DNA from: Fallopia convolvulus
Taxonomy: Eukaryota; Streptophyta; Magnoliopsida; Caryophyllales; Polygonaceae
DNA: 64,000 bases
NCBI GenBank assembly: GCA_964016875.1
Contig: OZ024728.1
Span: forward strand, 27,265,328 to 27,329,327
Direction: 5' to 3'
Below, in pieces: positions 53,882-64,000 of the stretch. The translations under genes were made by a program, and so were the position numbers. Below the pieces are notes generated by a model that saw nothing but the letters and a program-made list of their open reading frames with translations, was not told the origin of the DNA and ran no database searches. Numbering within the stretch: the stretch's first letter is position 1; the number at the start of each line of letters is the position of its first letter.

Positions 53882-54480
53882 TACCTTGCAATTCCTCCCT
53901 GTTGGATTTTGGTAGTGAATTGCACACTCTATTGATACAGATTGCGCACTTCTAACTGTTTAAGAACCACCGTGCCCCTTTACTATGTATATGATTTTTT
54001 TTTTCAAAACCACCACTAAAATGATAAATTATGTATCTTAAACAAAACACTTACCACTAGGCTAAGTTGTTTTTAGGGAATGGATTTTATTTTATATTAA
54101 ATTTATATCCCTTTTAGCTTCTCCTTTCCTTTCAATTCCATGGTTATATTCAAGATCTATTGTCCCCATTATAAGGTATTGGCCCCATTATTCTCAAGTA
54201 ATAAGGAAGAAATTAAATTTATGTCATAAAATTTCTTGCTTCACTTTAGTGGAGTGATTTTTGCCTTGCAATTATGTTGTTAGATTTTGGTAGTGACATG
54301 CACACTCTACTGATACAGATTGCACACTTCTAACTATTTAAGAGCCACCGTGCCCCTTTACTATGTATATGATTTTATAATTCAGAACCACCAATAAAAT
54401 GATAAATTATGTATTCTTAAACAAAACACTTACCACTGGGCTAAGTTTTTTTTAGGGAATGGATCTTATTTTATACTAAA
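53882..54480. repeat. Dispersed repeat copies 2 and 3, downstream of the F-box array
   Basis: Copy 2 (53882-54110) and copy 3 (54246-54480) share CACTCTAYTGATACAGATTG, ACCGTGCCCCTTTACTATGT, AAATGATAAATTATGTAT and TAGGGAATGGAT. They match the segment at 47519-47745, so the 3' flank has been copied at least three times. Confidence 0.75.
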
Positions 54481-54985
54481 AAAAATTGGGCCAAGCTGTT
54501 TTTAAGGAATGGATCTTATTTTATATTAAATTTATTTCCTTTTCATTTTCCCCTAGGCTTACCACCAGGCTTTAGACATGAGCAATTATTCGAATCCAAA
54601 AATGAATTCAGACATGATCGATTAACTAGTACTATGTATTTAAATTAAATGACCGTTATTAGTTGAACTGATTAATTAAGTAATTGACCCTAGAACTTGA
54701 AAACAAAACAACAAAACTGTCTTAATTTTTTTTGGTACAACCACCAAACTATCGTTAAGGAACGGTTACTTTCATCCTAATAATTCCCCCCACATTGTTT
54801 AATTAGTGTAATCCGATCCGAAACAACCGCGTGTAACAATAACTCCCTCGTTCCCAACGTGTTCTATAAATAATAGGCCCTTCGTAATGCTCTCCTTACT
54901 AATCTCATATTCTGTGTCAATAAAAAAAAAACCTCAACAGATCTCCATAATCTTGTTTCGCTTGGCAATCATGTCCTAGAGGTAT
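54481..54985. other. Non-coding DNA upstream of the distal F-box gene
   Basis: No ORF. AT-rich, with a possible TATA box CTATAAATAATAGG at 54864-54877, about 120 bp before the F-box gene. Confidence 0.45.
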
Positions 54986-56065
54986 GTCCAAACATGTCCC
55001 CAAACTTACCTCCCAAACGAGATTCGAGACGCGATATTACTCGACATGTCGGTTGACGATCTTATACGATCTCAAATTGTATGCACTGAGTGGATGGCCA
55101 TAATCAAGAGTAGTCAGTTTGTCCAACTTCATCTAAGAAGGTCACAAGCAACTTATCACCCACGCATGCTTATGACGGTACAAGGTCCGGTCCATGATTG
55201 TGTGACTCGACAAGAAACGGCAATGAACCCAACTTCCCGTTCACTTCTTGCGCTTGGTGATCCAGATGTTATGGAATCGTCGTTCAAAATATCTTATATG
55301 GATGACGTGTTTCTCTTGAGACAGCGTACTTTCAGGGAGGAATTCGCACCATTACATATCTGGAATCCCGTCCTCAAAAAATTCCGCACATTGTCGGATG
55401 TACCCAGGTGTAACGACGACCCATTTGTACGAGCAGAAGTTTCCGACCTTAGGATCGGATACGAATCGGAGAACGACGATTACAAGATCGTTAAATTCGT
55501 TTTTTGCGAGTTTACGCTGCATTATGTGACTATTTTTAGCATGAAGACCTTCGCATGGATGGTGCAACCAGTCTCCCGACACGATATCAACTAGAATGAA
55601 GGTTTGTGGTATCCCAATCCATGCTTCTTCAAGGGGGCGTTATACTTCATGTCCTATGGTGTATCAACGTGGATGATGGTTTCGTTCGAGGTGTCAACGG
55701 GAATGATCAACACAACAGATCTGCCACAAGAGTTCTACAAGTCATACGCTTATACGCACAGAGTTATAGTCATTGATGATGGCTCCACGTTAGCTATCTC
55801 AGATTTCATGACTTCCATGTGGGTTTTTAACGAGTCAAACGTGGGCTGGATCAAGAAATACACTTTTGACCTCCCAGGTGCACGGGCTGTACACGTCAAG
55901 CGAAACAATGAGGTAGTAATACACCCATTCGATCCCCGTAACAGTGGGGATCTATGCCATATCATTTATAACCTTGATTCCAAAACGCGTAAATCATTTA
56001 GGTGGCTAGACGTGGACTACATTCATCACATTTGTGAATATGTTCCAAGTTTGCTGCTCCTTTAG
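54986..56065 (+). pseudogene. Diverged F-box gene related to the tandem units
   Basis: F-box LPNEIRDAILLDMSVDDLIR, SQIVCTEWMAIIKSSQFV (55005-55120). The body is MLMTVQGPVHDCVTRQETAM, YMDDVFLLRQRTFREEFAPL, HIWNPVLKKFRTL, and the end is YIHHICEYVPSLLLL. An ATG at 54986 (MSKHVP) is out of frame with the F-box by one base, the upstream ATG at 54973 is followed by TAG in the F-box frame, and the first usable ATG (55046) cuts the F-box. One in-frame TAG at 55592-55594 sits where paralogues have Trp; the same frame continues to 56065. Otherwise well preserved, so inactivation may be recent. Confidence 0.7.
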
Positions 56066-57000
56066 GAAAGTGTATGTTGATGGGTCGTCTACCTTTGTGT
56101 ACAAGGTTACAAGTGTAATGTTGAAAAACAATAATTCTATATTGTACTAATAGCATGTTTGATACGTTATCATTATCCTTGTTGTTTAAGAATACTTACT
56201 ACGTAAACTTATGAATCATGTTCTGATTGCGAACCGATCGTCAATGAACCGCGCTTACACAAATACTTCAAAGCGTTGAAATGCACAGTCGTACAAACGA
56301 ATTGCACACTTACGCTCATGGAACTCCACCAAAAATCGAGAATTGCACACTTCAAAAATAACGTATTGCACACTTGCGCGAAATGCACACATACAAAAAG
56401 TCCTTCCAATGGATTGCATAGTGTTGGTTTTGTTAGTTTGAAAGCTGCAAAAATATCCGATTATTTTCATTATGACCGGATATGTAGTATATCATGTATG
56501 TAGATCTTCCATCAACATAACCGAATGCACAATGTCGCAAAATGGCAAGGATCCTTGTAAAATTTAATAATTAAACGCTAGAAATTATGTACAGACTCCA
56601 TCCTTCTACCATAAACAATTCAAAGTGGTTGTACTCCATCCTTGTAAAATTTAGTAATCATGTTTATAGGTTATAGGCTTATAGTATTACGGCTAGAAGT
56701 GGGTAATGTCAAATCACAAGTACTTATCCCAATTTTTTTGATAAACATAACTGTTCAGTCTCGATGGAAAAAAACTGTTCATCCCAATTTATAGAATTAC
56801 ACCATTTTTGGAGGGAAATGAAAACCGGCTATGGCGGGAAAAAATTTCCACGTGGGTCAACCGGCTGAAATCCAACGTCCCTATAAATAAGTTGTTGCGC
56901 CTATTTTCACTATTTCTTTCTTACTCGATCAACAAGAAAATTTGCAAGTATTCTCTACACAAACACAAAATCCTTCAACATCTTCAACCCTTTTCCAATG
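56066..57000. other. Intergenic DNA with a fragment of the GCACAC repeat and a TATA box
   Basis: 56276-56400 contains AATTGCACACTTACGC, GAATTGCACACTTC and ATTGCACACTTGCGCGAAAT, related to the repeat at 45851. TATAAATA at 56882-56889 lies 112 bp before the ATG at 57001, followed by a C/A-rich leader. I take it as the promoter of the next gene. Confidence 0.55.
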
Positions 57001-57636
57001 GCTTACAACATAAACAACCACATCCCCCAACTCGCCCGGGTTTTGGTGGACATACGCATGTTCATCCGCAACTTCATGGGGCGGAGCTCGAAAGGACGCC
57101 AATGCTTGGTGGCTTGCCTCAACAAGGTGGGCCACTCTCCTTCCTTCACTAGGATATCCGAGGAGGAAAGAAACTACGAAATCATGCAGCTCGATCCCGT
57201 ACTAAGGATGGAAGTCCACTCGGGGAAGTGCCTCTTGGCGCTCCCTGTCGCGGACATGTCCATCGTACGTCTCGATGAGGACGCGCCGCGTCCGGAGCCG
57301 GTCCCCACAGTGAACCAGGCGCTTGTGTTGCACTGGGCCTTGATGGAGGTCCGTCTGGTTCTTCGATGGCTGTTGAAAAATCCGGTTGTAGGAAGGAGGT
57401 CGCTCGGTGATACCATCAATGATTGCGGCTGGATGGAGAGTTTCGAGCGACTCTTTAGGGAGGATCTCTACATTGCGAAACTTAGGGCAGATATGGTTGA
57501 CATCCGTCGACGTCTCATGAATGTAAGAGGGAAGAGGCCAGCTTTGACTTCGACCGCACCTCAGGGTGTGCTTCTGGTGCTTGGGTACGCTCGGGCAGAG
57601 TACCAAAGGATGGCCAAGAGGTCAAAGCGTACCTAA
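57001..57636 (+). CDS. Intact unrecognised protein, 211-212 aa
   Basis: Single exon from ATG 57001 (MAYNINNHIPQLARVLVDIR) to TAA. The TATA box and leader upstream support the start. The sequence is basic (many Arg) with helical stretches: RMFIRNFMGRSSKGRQCLVA, ISEEERNYEIMQLDPVLRME, VNQALVLHWALMEVRLVLRW, LYIAKLRADMVDIRRRLMNV, ending MAKRSKRT. No transmembrane segment, signal peptide or known motif. GC content and codon use are higher than in the AT-rich surroundings. I do not recognise the family. It is the cleanest coding sequence in the window. Confidence 0.65.
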   Translation, partial: AYNINNHIPQLARVLVDIRMFIRNFMGRSSKGRQCLVACLNKVGHSPSFTRISEEERNYEIMQLDPVLRMEVHSGKCLLALPVADMSIVRLDEDAPRPEPVPTVNQALVLHWALMEVRLVLRWLLKNPVVGRRSLGDTINDCGWMESFERLFREDLYIAKLRADMVDIRRRLMNVRGKRPALTSTAPQGVLLVLGYARAEYQRMAKRSKRT

Positions 57637-57644
57637 TATTGCAT

Positions 57645-57718
57645 GCATTTGTTTGCTAGTAGTTCTCTTCTATGTTTAATGTTTGCTAGTAGGTCTCTTC
57701 TATGTTTAATGTTTAAGT
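57645..57718. repeat. 31-bp tandem duplication in the 3' flank
   Basis: GTTTGCTAGTAGKTCTCTTC followed by TATGTTTAAT occurs twice in a row; a third partial GTTTGCTAG follows at 57734. Confidence 0.8.
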
Positions 57719-57819
57719 CCTTTAATTTCCATTTGTTTGCTAGTTTGTTGTCCATCTGGTGAATTTTGGTTAGCCACGTATGAATGAATATATGTTTGCA
57801 AACCCATCATGTGTGTGTT

Positions 57820-58215
57820 TGAAAGGTTTATTTATTATGTGTTGAGATCATCTAAAACAAACACATGACCAACGATGCACTAATGCACACTTTCACAAGT
57901 AACGAATTGCACACTTGCACGAAATCCACTATTACCCAAATCGAGCAAATGCACAATATATATCAACTTCGAACGCGAACTACAAGTCGTTCAAATGGAT
58001 CCTATTCTCTCAGGTTTGTTTTTTTGAAAGCCGTTGTTATTTTGTGCTTAGATCATCTAAAATAAACACATGACCAGCGATGCACTAATGCGCACTATTG
58101 CACACTTTCGCAAATAACAAATTGCACACTTGCGCGGAATCCACTATTACCCAAATCGAGCAAATGCACAATATATATCAACTTCGAATGAGAACTACAA
58201 GTCCTTCAAAAGGCT
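57820..58215. repeat. Two units of the GCACAC satellite-like repeat
   Basis: Unit markers GATCATCTAAAACAAACACA (57846) and GATCATCTAAAATAAACACA (58052) are about 206 bp apart. Both contain CGATGCACTAATGC, CACTTTCRCAARTAACRAAT and CCCAAATCGAGCAAATGCAC as in the array at 45851-46500, 11 kb away. Confidence 0.75.
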
Positions 58216-60115
58216 TTAAAATAAACATCTATCATCAAAATTGGTTTTTGACGAAGCTTTTGGTTTTGTTGATCTTACCCCCCTTAATATTTTTGTCTTC
58301 ATTATATCCTCTTTTATATTTGTAAGGACATATTCATCTTATGGTGGACGACTACCGAGTCGGTGGCGTGAAATAATACTTTAGATAGTCTGTTTACCCA
58401 CTTCATTTGAATTCTTCAGTTCTAGAAGTGTAATGAGTTTGGGATATATCAACTCTTCAAACATCCTTGGTATTTATTGTCATCACTAAGCATATCTCTT
58501 GTGTTTTATATGAAGAGAATGCCTTCTTGAACATTCTTTGGCTTTTTCCCTTTTTTAAACTTTGAAGTTATTGGTGATAAAAAGGGTTTGCCATCAAGTT
58601 TGATGAAAGTCTTCTTTGACTCTCTTTCTATTTGTGGCATCTTGCCATCATCATTTTCTCGCCTCACCAACTTGATGCCAATTGAAATAGTTTTTTTCAT
58701 CGAGCATGTTTAAGCTCAATATTATACGTCGTTAATACCGAAGCATCAAATGGCTATTGGCTTAGCGCTACCAAAATGCACAACGAACCTTAGAAGCAAG
58801 TTTCTTGGTGACATTCTTTTGGAGATGTGCTTGTTTGCTTAAATTTAGAAGGCACTTAACCTTAGACTCCTCCATGCTTTTAGCGATTGGATGAGCTATT
58901 TTAGCATCAAGGCATCATTGAATATAGTTTCACCAATAGTCGAGTAGATATGAACAAGACGCTCACGCGGTGAATGATGGATGCTATCATCCTTGTCAAA
59001 ATGAGGTCTTTGATGACCTAGGGAAATGAGAACCGAATCACATTGAGTGAAGTATGCCATTTCTATCCCACAACATGCGGATTCTATGAAGCTTGAAATT
59101 CCCTCATCCCTTGTCAATCATCTCCTTAATATTTTGAAGAGATATAAGTGAATCACCACTTAGGTTTTCATCACTTGTGCTTGGTTAATAGTGTTTTTGC
59201 CACCTCTTATGAGCTTGATTAGCTACTTAAGCTAGAAGTGGCATTATTTAAGAATCCTATTTCATTAGATACAATTACAACTCTTAAAGTTGTTCCTCAA
59301 TGTCAACCATGATTGCAACTAATATCGGCATATTTTTCTACCTCGTCTTGGAAGACAAGTGTAGTTTGTTTTAAATGGATATGAGTGAAAACTCTTTATC
59401 TTTGAAAAAGAATAATAGGTCCTTGTAAATGGAGAACCATTGTTTCTTGCACCAAACATCGTAACCATGGCATAGAATAGGTCAATGAATAAGGTGACTT
59501 GGGATCATGTTTGCACATGAAATTTCTCTAACCTTAGATCTTGTGGCAAGTCAAAAATAGGTTTGAGATCTATCTATTTTGGATATTGGACTTGTTGTCC
59601 TTGATGGGTCTCACTCTCCAATAAGAATTTGAGGAAGCTCGTACAATTTTCTTAACCCCTTTGAATCCTTTTAGGTCTTGAAGGCTTAATTTTTTTTTAA
59701 ATGGGACCTTGAGTTGAGTATCCTCCAAATAGGAGGTCATATTGACTTGTACAGATTCTCCCATTTTGTTAGGGATAGACCCGTGGTAGAATTGAGTCTG
59801 AGTATCAGATGGAGGAATGATTATATTTGTTTTAGTTATGTGAGCTGATTGATGCCTCTCATATTGCCTTAGCAAACTTTTAAGTTCTAGAGTTTGTAAT
59901 AAACCAAGTGGTATAATACTCTCGGATCCATTCTTGTGACCATTTATTCTCCTTAATTTATGGACCTTGGTGATCTTGGAGACAAGCTGGGTCGAATGTT
60001 TCACAACCCTCCAATATCTTGACGACTTTGATGGTGGCTTTAGGAGAATCTCTAATGGTGGGCTTGGTGCCACTAATACTTGGGATTATCATTCCTCAAA
60101 CTCGAATATTGTTAT
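58216..60115. other. Decayed sequence with minus-strand ORF fragments
   Basis: Fragments read on the minus strand at 60073-59570 (MAPSPPLEILLKPPSKSSRY), 59117-58896 and 58700-58506 are Lys/Ser-rich and interrupted by many stops. They may be parts of one former coding region, but I recognise no domain. They are probably transposon-derived, as they abut the LTR at 60116. Confidence 0.35.
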
Positions 60116-60420
60116 TGTAATATCCGCGATATTTCAAGGTTTTTAAACCGAATATAATATAATATTTATCATAGTAAATTATTTTTCTCTAAATAAAAAG
60201 AGAATTTTTAAATATCATAATAACCTTTACTTTCTTTTTTAAAAGAGAATTGTCAAGTAAATTAAATTCCATAAATTCTAAAGAATATGTTGTGAAGGTC
60301 TTGAATAAGTAAAAAGGGCATCAAATAAAAATAATGCTTTATAAAGCTCTAATTTTATTAAATAAAAAGTATTACATTGGAGCATTAAAATTCCTTTAAA
60401 AGAGTAGTAAAAAGAATGCA

Positions 60421-60496
60421 AGAGCCGGGACTTGAACCCGAGACCTCTTGCAACATACTCCACACGCCCCCTCTCTATTCCGCTAGACCAAGTGAA
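60421..60496 (-). other. Antisense tRNA-like segment within the LTR
   Basis: On the minus strand, box A-like TGGTCTAGCGG (60480-60490) is followed after about 41 nt by box B-like GGTTCAAGTCC (60428-60438), inside a T-arm-like CTCGGGTTCAAGTCCCGG. The anticodon arm does not fold as a normal tRNA and the acceptor ends do not pair well. It is therefore a tRNA-derived relic (SINE head or captured tRNA), not a functional tRNA gene. Confidence 0.5.
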
Positions 60497-60788
60497 CTTT
60501 CTTACTCAAAACACCCATTCTTATTATTTTATACCTAATAAACCTTCTCTTCTTCAAAAAAAAAATAGACATCAGACATAGTTTGATGTGATTTACGTAG
60601 AAGTGACCTCCCTCCAATGCATGTCAATGGAGTCTTCTTCTTCCTTCCTTTTCCTTGCAAGACACCTCTTCTTACCTCATCCTTCCATCACCACCAACTA
60701 GCACACCATTTCCCAATGGTGAAGACCTTCCTCCTCCTCCATTGGTCCATAGCCATGGACATGGATTGCAAGCTTCATCAATTTTGCC

Positions 60789-60796
60789 TATAAAAA
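60789..60796 (+). promoter_or_regulatory. LTR TATA box
   Basis: TATAAAAA in CCTATAAAAAGGCC, followed by a C/A-rich leader (TTCCATTCACCATTGCAAC). Likely core promoter of the long LTR. Confidence 0.6.
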
Positions 60797-63700
60797 GGCC
60801 TTCCATTCACCATTGCAACTCACACTTCAAACAATCCTCTACTCCTTCATACAATTACTCTCTTGTGCTCCAAAAATAGCCACCGTCAATCCTTGTTCTT
60901 CCATCAAAAACACACCACACACCCTCCTTCTTTCCCCTTGGAGACCGCCGGACCGCCCCCTGCCCTAGCTGGACCACCAGCCTGCGCCGCCGAGCACGCC
61001 GGAGCCGCCGAAGTCCCCGCCGCCGTCCCTGGTTGCGCCACCCGAGACCGCCGGCCTCCCCTGCCTCTCTTCTCCTGTGTTCTGTAATACAGAGAACAGT
61101 ATAATCCTAAAGCCCTTATTTTATTTAAATTAATTTATGTATTTTATAAATATTAGTCTTGTTATGATTATATAGAAACCAAATAAGGAATTTAAGTGAT
61201 AAATATATTAGGTGGAAGATCATGTTAGTTGAATGATAGAAACAAATTAAAGTTACTATGGTAAATTAACCTTATAAAGAAATATGTAAATTATTATTGT
61301 ATTTATTATAAAGCATGCTCCTTACATAATATAAAAGGATTTTTTATAAAATAAATATAGCATATGAGGTTAGTTGTTAATATTAAAAATGTCATCTTTA
61401 TAAAAGAAATAAGATTTCTAGAAGATAAAAATTGTTGCATGTCTTAAACTATAGAGGATATCATGTTATATGAATTTAATTATAATAATGATAGGTATAT
61501 TATATAAATTCATTACTTAATAAAATATAAAGTTAGCATACCTCTAAGTATAAAAGTTACTATAAGATATAAGCTTTTATTATAAGATGATAAATATGAC
61601 TATAAAGTGATCTATGTTATTATATGGTTTTAGTTATAATATATGGTAGTGTTGATAAAATATCTATGACATATTATAATAATAATAATAAAATTGTAGA
61701 GAACCCTTATAAAAATATTATTATTACAAAGATTGTAGTCATGGACTATAGTTTGACATTAGATATTGATTTTTATAAAAGAATAATATTATAATAATTA
61801 TCTTACTAAAGTCATCATGTGAGAAAAATATTAATTTAATAACCTCTAAGTGTAGAGAATTATGGCAAGACATAAGTTTTACGTTAAATATAAGAAGTAT
61901 GATCTATTAATGATTTTATGATATTATATAGTTATAAGGATTGCTTGCATGAAAAGAAATAATTAAGATAAGGAAAATATATTATTTTATAACCTAAAAC
62001 ATTATAATAACGTACTATATTTAATGAAGTAGAATATTTATAAGCCATGATTGTATTTATAAGCTATGATCAAAGATATTTTATAAGCCATATAATGTGA
62101 AAAGAACTATAGGAATAAAATAAATAAGATTAATTTAATATATGTTAAATTTAGGAAGTTACCTTATAAAGAAAATAGAAAGTCCTAATTATGGAAACTT
62201 CCAAGAAAATAGATTATAAGTTTATTAGCTTTATTTAAGGTGAATTATATAATTAAATAAAATTCTACTAAGAGAATATTATTAATAAAGTATTCTTGGT
62301 GAAGGAAATAATATTCTAAGTTCACTAAGGAATAATTGGAAATTAAAAGTAATATTTTAATTAAGATAAGTATGTAAAAAGGTTAAAGTAGATTTCTTAT
62401 AATTTAAGGAGAACATGTACTTTTAAAAGAAAAATTCATTTTAGGCAAAATATATTATTTTATGAAACTATACTTCCTTAATTATATTAAGGAATTTGCA
62501 AGTGAAGCTAAAAAGGATTATTTTAATAATATAGAATAAGGATTTTATGGAATAAAAAGGATATTACAAAATCAAAATAATAATGAAGGAATATTATTAT
62601 TTTAAATAATCGTCTAAATTATTATCTTAATAATTTAGAATTCCATTTCTCTTATATAAAGTATTATAAGAGAGAATCCAAACTAAGCAGAATTCGTATC
62701 TAAAATACGCTCGTAAATTCCGTGTCATTAGGTCGGGATTCGCGCTCGAAGTAGCGAACCAAATATTTCGTCAAGACTCGATAGTAGACGCGTGTAAGCT
62801 AAGGCAAGTGTAATTTCCCCTTGTGACCTTTATATTTCATTTCCGTGAAATTCTCGATGTTGGGAACAACTTGTGTGCTAAGTAACGAATGAACCTAGGA
62901 AATATTGATTGTTAGATATAACGACCGTTGTTAGTATAGTTCGCTATTATTGTTTGATAGGACTATTTATGCTAGTATGGTTGTGGCCTTGGTTGTTTAT
63001 GGTCTCGTTCAGAGATCAACGTCGAACGAACAAGTAAGGGGCGCGAAATAGCCGACGCCTCTATATAATCTTACTAAGTCGTAAATGCCTACGTGTTTGA
63101 AGTACGACTTTCAGGATCATGATCCTATCCGCTCCGATTGCAAGGAGGGATGAGCGCACTCTAGCTAAGTGCCGGGAAACTGGGTTTCCTCGTGGTGGAT
63201 CGGGCCATCCGAGCCCCCACCCCCTTTAAAAATCATTAATGAAATCGAATACTTTCCGTCACTATATAAGATAAGTGTCCAATGCTCATTTAAGATACCA
63301 AAACCGGACTGGTCTCAAATGATCGATCCGGCTCTCGGTCCGCTCAGGGCGCGAGAGGTTTTTAACTTGCATGAATTATTAACGTTCCCAACATAGTCTC
63401 GATTCTAAAAGAAGGCTACAATCTAGTAGCTCTTCTCTCGTTTATCGAGTTATCTCCGCTTGAGATATGCTCTCTTTCATATCATTAAAGCCCCACATAA
63501 ATAAGCCTCATCGTAAACACAACCCTATCATCTCCTTCGATAAGAATTGAAATTACCGAATTACCCTCGGGAAGTTCCATTCCCGCTTGCTTAGTCTCTT
63601 AGACTAATTCTTCTTTTCCGCATGTTTGCCTGGCATTCTATCGCCCCTCGCGAATTATGTCAGAATCCAGGAACCCTAGCAAGGCGTGAGGTGAAGAGAA

Positions 63701-64000
63701 GTGAAGGAAGGTGAAGAACTCTCAAGATGTATTTATCATTTCATTTTGGTTTTAGTTTCGCTTTGTTTAAAGAACAAGATGGTTTTGCTATTCGATTTCG
63801 AGGAACTTTAAGCTTGAAGACAATGTAAAATGTTTTGTAAGAACCAAGTCTCCTTCGGGAGCACCTTTTCCATTTTATAATTATGTTTATTTCCGCATTA
63901 ATATTGTTCTATATCATTCTAAAAGCCTTGGGTGACTTTGGACGGTAAAGTCTGAGGTCACTGGCGCTAATACCCAATGTTGTAAAATAGGGGTGTTACA

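Larger units (their letters stand above)
60116..64000 (+). mobile_element. Very long LTR (3885 bp) of a Tekay-like Ty3/gypsy element
   Basis: It begins TGTAATATCCGCGATATTTC and ends ...TAGGGGTGTTACA at the last base of the window; TGTAA/TTACA are inverted. Chromovirus (Tekay-type) elements have long LTRs with these ends, followed by a tRNA-Met primer site, which would lie just outside. TATA box at 60789-60796; a GC-rich leader at 60935-61075 (Pro/Ala-coding by chance) and a strongly AT-rich middle (61090-62650, many TTATAA words). The 3' third has moderate GC. Whether it is a 5', 3' or solo LTR cannot be decided from the window. Confidence 0.7.

Noticed and set aside
34718..55594. Many in-frame TAG codons as possible stop-codon readthrough or reassignment
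   Set aside because: TGA, TAA and frameshifts occur in the same genes, paralogues have Gln or Trp at the TAG positions, and nuclear plant codes are standard. Pseudogene decay explains it.
60421..60496. Functional tRNA gene on the minus strand
   Set aside because: Acceptor ends do not pair and the anticodon arm region does not form the usual 5-bp stem with a 7-nt loop.
60863..61087. Pro/Ala-rich ORF as a gene
   Set aside because: It lies in the transcribed leader of an LTR, and its composition follows from a GC-rich CCG-repeat stretch.

Overview
This is nuclear DNA of a flowering plant, almost certainly a eudicot. It holds LTR retrotransposons with plant-type tRNA-Asp primer sites, Helitron, hAT and Stowaway fragments, B3, F-box, Myb/SANT-like and Ulp1-protease families, and spliced genes with plant-type GT-AG introns. 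I cannot name the species. Most of the window is transposon or broken gene. The few plausibly intact coding units are short (46939-47262, 47988-48293, 57001-57636, and the two-exon Myb/SANT-like gene at 41813-42692).

Layout. 1-19545 is a stack of related Ty3/gypsy elements of Athila-like organisation without reverse transcriptase or integrase. Minus-strand elements (LTRs at 797-2093 and 18085-19545, primer site at 18064-18081, two gag-protease modules) are interrupted by a plus-strand relative (9207-17174) that has lost the gag capsid domain and the first ~217 bp of its 5' LTR. The whole family is peppered with a 10-bp palindrome, TCGGTACCGA in the minus elements and TCGTTAACGA in the plus element. 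It occurs in LTRs, leaders and coding sequence, and I regard it as the most unusual signal in the window. 19637-22450 is the 3' end of another retrotransposon (env-position plant transposon-protein ORF, polypurine tract, LTR start). 23226-24847 is a five-copy 58-bp repeat followed by a decayed two-B3-domain gene. 25139-26612 is a solo LTR with a CAATG target duplication, itself dotted with a different TCGGNCCGA-type palindrome. 26887-35422 holds two divergent, decayed genes ending in Ulp1 (C48)-like protease domains. 35475-35929 is a second solo LTR (GTGTT duplication). 36540-37550 is a broken F-box-type gene on the minus strand. 37962-38813 is a tandem pair of short Helitrons. 39-43 kb carries small ORFs, a Myb/SANT-like gene, a 408-bp tandem duplication and a hAT MITE with an 8-bp target duplication. 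44-46.5 kb is tandem-repeat-rich non-coding DNA.

46.9-56.1 kb is a gene-family cluster. Two short coiled-coil paralogues are followed by five F-box units repeating every ~1024 bp (the last one longer), then a diverged F-box relative. All the F-box copies carry nonsense or frameshift lesions; four units share the same two TAG codons. 57001-57636 is an intact unrecognised gene with a TATA box. 58.2-60.1 kb is decayed sequence. 60116-64000 is a very long (3885 bp) LTR of a Tekay-like Ty3/gypsy element that ends exactly at the window edge and contains an antisense tRNA-like segment.

The genes do not form a pathway. The window reads as a heterochromatin-like region in which transposons nest in one another and a local F-box family has been amplified and inactivated. 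Domain names are assigned from residue patterns read by eye, without database searches.
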